19,132 nucleotides of DNA from JBHHZI01 sp046757965 (GTDB lineage: Bacteria > Acidobacteriota > Polarisedimenticolia > SMYD01). The stretch spans positions 1-19,132 of the forward strand of contig JBHHZI010000055.1 in the NCBI GenBank assembly GCA_046757965.1. Direction: 5' to 3'. Below the pieces are notes generated by a model. It had not been told where the DNA came from and ran no database searches. It saw only the letters and a program-made list of their open reading frames with translations. The position numbers were made by a program, and so were the translations under genes. Positions within the stretch are counted from its first letter, which is position 1; every line of letters begins with the position of its first letter. Positions 15,982-19,132 of the stretch are shown here, piece by piece.

Positions 15982-16007
15982 TTGACAGGGGGCGGCCCCG
16001 CTATACT
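15982..16007 (+). promoter_or_regulatory. Sigma70-like promoter upstream of ahcY
   Basis: A consensus -35 (TTGACA, 15982-15987) and a 5/6 -10 (TATACT, 16002-16007) stand out in GC-rich sequence. The spacer is only 14 bases, shorter than the usual 16-18. An overlapping TAGAAT (16009-16014) would give 21 bases. Either way the pair lies about 150 bases before the ahcY ATG, giving a leader of about 140 bases. Confidence 0.5.
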
Positions 16008-16157
16008 CTAGAATCTGCACAGACGGTCACCCACCCCCCGGACCGGTCACACCGTGGGATCACGGGCGCCGAGGACCCATCAAGACAGGCGGTTCCGGGC
16101 GTTCATCAGGCAACAGACACCGGCTCCCTGGCGGGGCCGGTCGAGGAGGCGTTCTTC

Positions 16158-17660
<1,503 letters not shown>

Positions 17661-17698
17661 CAGTCGGGTCGCGACGCGGTCGCCGGTGGCTTCCTTTC

Positions 17699-17727
17699 TT
17701 GACAGGAGACGGCCGGGGGCAGATCAT
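17699..17727 (+). promoter_or_regulatory. Promoter-like sequence upstream of the radical SAM gene
   Basis: TTGACA (17699-17704) is followed after 17 bases by GATCAT (17722-17727, 4 of 6 matches to TATAAT). It lies about 150 bases before the radical SAM start in the 216-base gap after ahcY. The -35 and spacing are good; the -10 is weak. Confidence 0.35.
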
Positions 17728-17876
17728 GTCGGGACTCACCGTGGGGGTGTGAGCGGCTGGTCCGGATGAAGGACGCCTTCCGACCCAGCGGTTCGTGACG
17801 GCCTGCCACCGGCCCAGATGATACCGGCGAGGATGAGCGACGTGGATGGAGAGAGCCAGAACCGGCCCATGAGCGG

Positions 17877-18974
17877 TTGGTGTCGTCGTTGAAGAAGCGG
17901 CATATTCTTCGGGCCTGGCACCGTATTCTGGGCGGGTGGTCTCCGAACCTGTCGATCGAGATCACACGCGAGTGTCCCCTGTCGTGTCCCGGGTGCTATG
18001 CGTACGAACCGGGTCATCTCGGCGACGCGGGTCCGTTGCGCTCTCTGGCGGATTTCAGAGGAGAGGAACTGGTCGACGGGGTTCTCGACCTGGTGAGCCG
18101 GTACCGACCGATCCATCTGTCCCTGGTGGGTGGGGAGCCGCTCGTGTGTTACCGGGAGCTGGATCTGCTGCTGCCTCGCCTGAGCAGGCAAGGCATCGCC
18201 GTCCAGGTGGTGACCAGCGCGGTCCGCCCCATTCCCGCCCGGTGGCGCGACATCGATGGACTCAACGTGGTTGTCTCCATCGACGGGCTACAGCGTGAGC
18301 ACGATGAACGGCGGGCGCCTGCCACCTACGCGCGGATCCTGAAGAATGTCGAGGGACAGTGGATGACGGTCCATTGCACCGTGACCCGTCAGATGGCAGA
18401 GCGGATGGCGTCCTTCGGGGAGTTCCTGTCCTTCTGGTCGAACCGGCCCGAGGTGAGAAAAATCTGGTTCAGCCTGTTCACCCCGCAGGTGGGAGCGGGA
18501 GGCGACGAGGTCCTGCCGGCCGCGCTCCGGGACCAGGTTCTCGAAGAACTGCGACGCCTGCGGGCGGGCCACGCGAAGCTGTTTCTTCCCGATCGCCTCA
18601 TCGAAGGCTACCGTCATCCCCCATCGTCGCCTGCGGAGTGTCTCTTCGCCCGGACGACCGCGTGTTTCTCCTCGGACCTGCGCACGACGATCACGCCCTG
18701 CCAGCTTGGCGGCGTGCCGGACTGCGCACAGTGTGGTTGCCTGGCCTCGGCGGGATTGAAGTCACTGGGCGAGTACCGCCTGTTCAACGCGGTCCCCCTG
18801 AGAAAGCTCTACGCCGGATCGGAGAGAATCGGTCAGGTGCTGGCCCGGCGCCGGGAGCGAGCAGCAGCCCGGGCGAGACAACCAACCGGTGGATCGCCGT
18901 CGACGTCGGGTCTGGCAGGTGGCGGCGGAGCCGAGGGACGCCGGGCGCGACTCGGCCAGCCGGTGCGCGAGTGA
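17877..18974 (+). CDS. Radical SAM protein of unknown function with C-terminal cysteine cluster
   Basis: The N-terminal motif EITRECPLSCPGCYAYE carries the radical SAM CxxxCxxC triad (C33, C37, C40), followed by LSLVGGEPLVCYRELD, equivalent to the GGEP motif that contacts SAM. After the core, six cysteines (255, 263, 275, 283, 286, 288; spacing C-x7-C-x11-C-x7-C-x2-C-x-C) could bind one auxiliary iron-sulfur cluster or more, as in SPASM/twitch enzymes, though the spacing does not match one I can name. The last ~45 residues are low-complexity (RRRERAAARARQ, then Gly/Ser-rich). No ATG fits: the start is TTG 17877 or GTG 17880, with a poor ribosome site. The substrate is not recognisable. The stop TGA overlaps a possible GTG start of the next gene. 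Confidence 0.8.
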   Translation: MVSSLKKRHILRAWHRILGGWSPNLSIEITRECPLSCPGCYAYEPGHLGDAGPLRSLADFRGEELVDGVLDLVSRYRPIHLSLVGGEPLVCYRELDLLLPRLSRQGIAVQVVTSAVRPIPARWRDIDGLNVVVSIDGLQREHDERRAPATYARILKNVEGQWMTVHCTVTRQMAERMASFGEFLSFWSNRPEVRKIWFSLFTPQVGAGGDEVLPAALRDQVLEELRRLRAGHAKLFLPDRLIEGYRHPPSSPAECLFARTTACFSSDLRTTITPCQLGGVPDCAQCGCLASAGLKSLGEYRLFNAVPLRKLYAGSERIGQVLARRRERAAARARQPTGGSPSTSGLAGGGGAEGRRARLGQPVRE

Positions 18975-19051
18975 GTCACGCGGCGCCGTCGCGACCGTTC
19001 GGCCGGAGCGCGGGCGAAAGAGAGGCGGTGGTCACGGCCGGGGAGCTGCAC

Positions 19052-19132
19052 ATGGGTTCTCGTCTCCTGGCGGTGGCCGTGGTGGGCGGGCTGCTCGGTG
19101 TTCCTGCCGTCAGGGCGCAGGCGCCGTCCACC
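19052..19132 (+). CDS. Exported protein, signal peptide only (partial)
   Basis: The frame from ATG 19052 stays open to the window end (27 codons) and encodes a classical signal peptide: MGSRLL, a hydrophobic stretch of Ala/Val/Gly/Leu, then VPAVRAQA with likely cleavage after VRA. GGGGAG (19040-19045) lies six bases before the ATG, a good ribosome site. The same frame is open upstream to GTG 18971, which overlaps the radical SAM stop, but using it would bury the signal peptide. The mature protein is outside the window, so its nature is unknown. It is co-directional with the radical SAM gene and 77 bases after it, so the two may be co-transcribed. Confidence 0.65.
   Translation, partial: MGSRLLAVAVVGGLLGVPAVRAQAPST

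Noticed and set aside
13180..16020. A 946-codon open frame on the minus strand
   Set aside because: It lies opposite two well-recognised plus-strand genes, crosses their intergenic gap, and its translation resembles no family. Long antisense frames are expected in GC-rich DNA.
16020..16157. SAH riboswitch before ahcY
   Set aside because: The conserved GAGGAGCGCUGC-type and partner segments are not visible by eye. A covariance search would be needed for a firm exclusion.
18971..19051. Upstream GTG start for the last partial gene
   Set aside because: It overlaps the radical SAM stop and is in frame, but it would place 27 residues before an obvious signal peptide that has its own ATG and ribosome site.

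Overview
The window is high-GC bacterial chromosome with short intergenic gaps and many overlapping starts. Two hallmarks point to Acidobacteriota: an exported protein of the 'VWFA-related Acidobacterial' type (13621-15906) and a Ser/Thr kinase carrying a transmembrane segment and a PD40/TolB-like beta-propeller (8237-10948). This placement is an inference from gene families; there is no rRNA or phylogenetic marker to prove it. I see no phage, transposase, CRISPR, tRNA or rRNA.

Region 1 (1-1643, minus strand): an L-serine dehydratase (serine to pyruvate), followed 44 bases later by the start of an AlaA-like aminotransferase (pyruvate to alanine) that runs off the left edge. The pair reads as a small serine/alanine unit.

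Region 2 (2045-6395, plus strand): a tightly overlapping biotin operon, bioB, bioF and one long ORF joining BioD to BioA. The BioD-BioA order is that of the plant and fungal bifunctional enzyme. No pimeloyl-forming gene (bioC, bioH, bioW) is in the window. A related ~46-base element lies in the same orientation on each side of the operon (1811-1856 and 6569-6614, 37/46 identical by hand count).

Region 3 (6682-8223, plus): a perfect inverted repeat, a YtrA-type GntR repressor and an overlapping DUF1648/DUF5808 multi-span membrane protein, probably an autoregulated two-gene operon. It runs tail-to-tail into the kinase gene.

Region 4 (8237-11492): the minus-strand kinase, then a 5'-truncated aspartyl-protease/PDZ remnant on the plus strand.

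Region 5 (11634-15906, plus): two exported proteins, a MuiA-type DUF4140/DUF4139 protein and the VWFA-related protein, the latter with an unusual eight-cysteine segment.

Region 6 (15982-19132, plus): a promoter-like site and ~140-base leader, adenosylhomocysteinase, a radical SAM protein with six extra C-terminal cysteines and a non-ATG start, and the signal peptide of a further exported protein cut by the right edge.

Most of the content is metabolic and envelope housekeeping. The points that stand out are the BioD-BioA fusion with its intergenic-looking linker, the paired repeats around the biotin operon, the cysteine-rich VWFA insert and the radical SAM protein.
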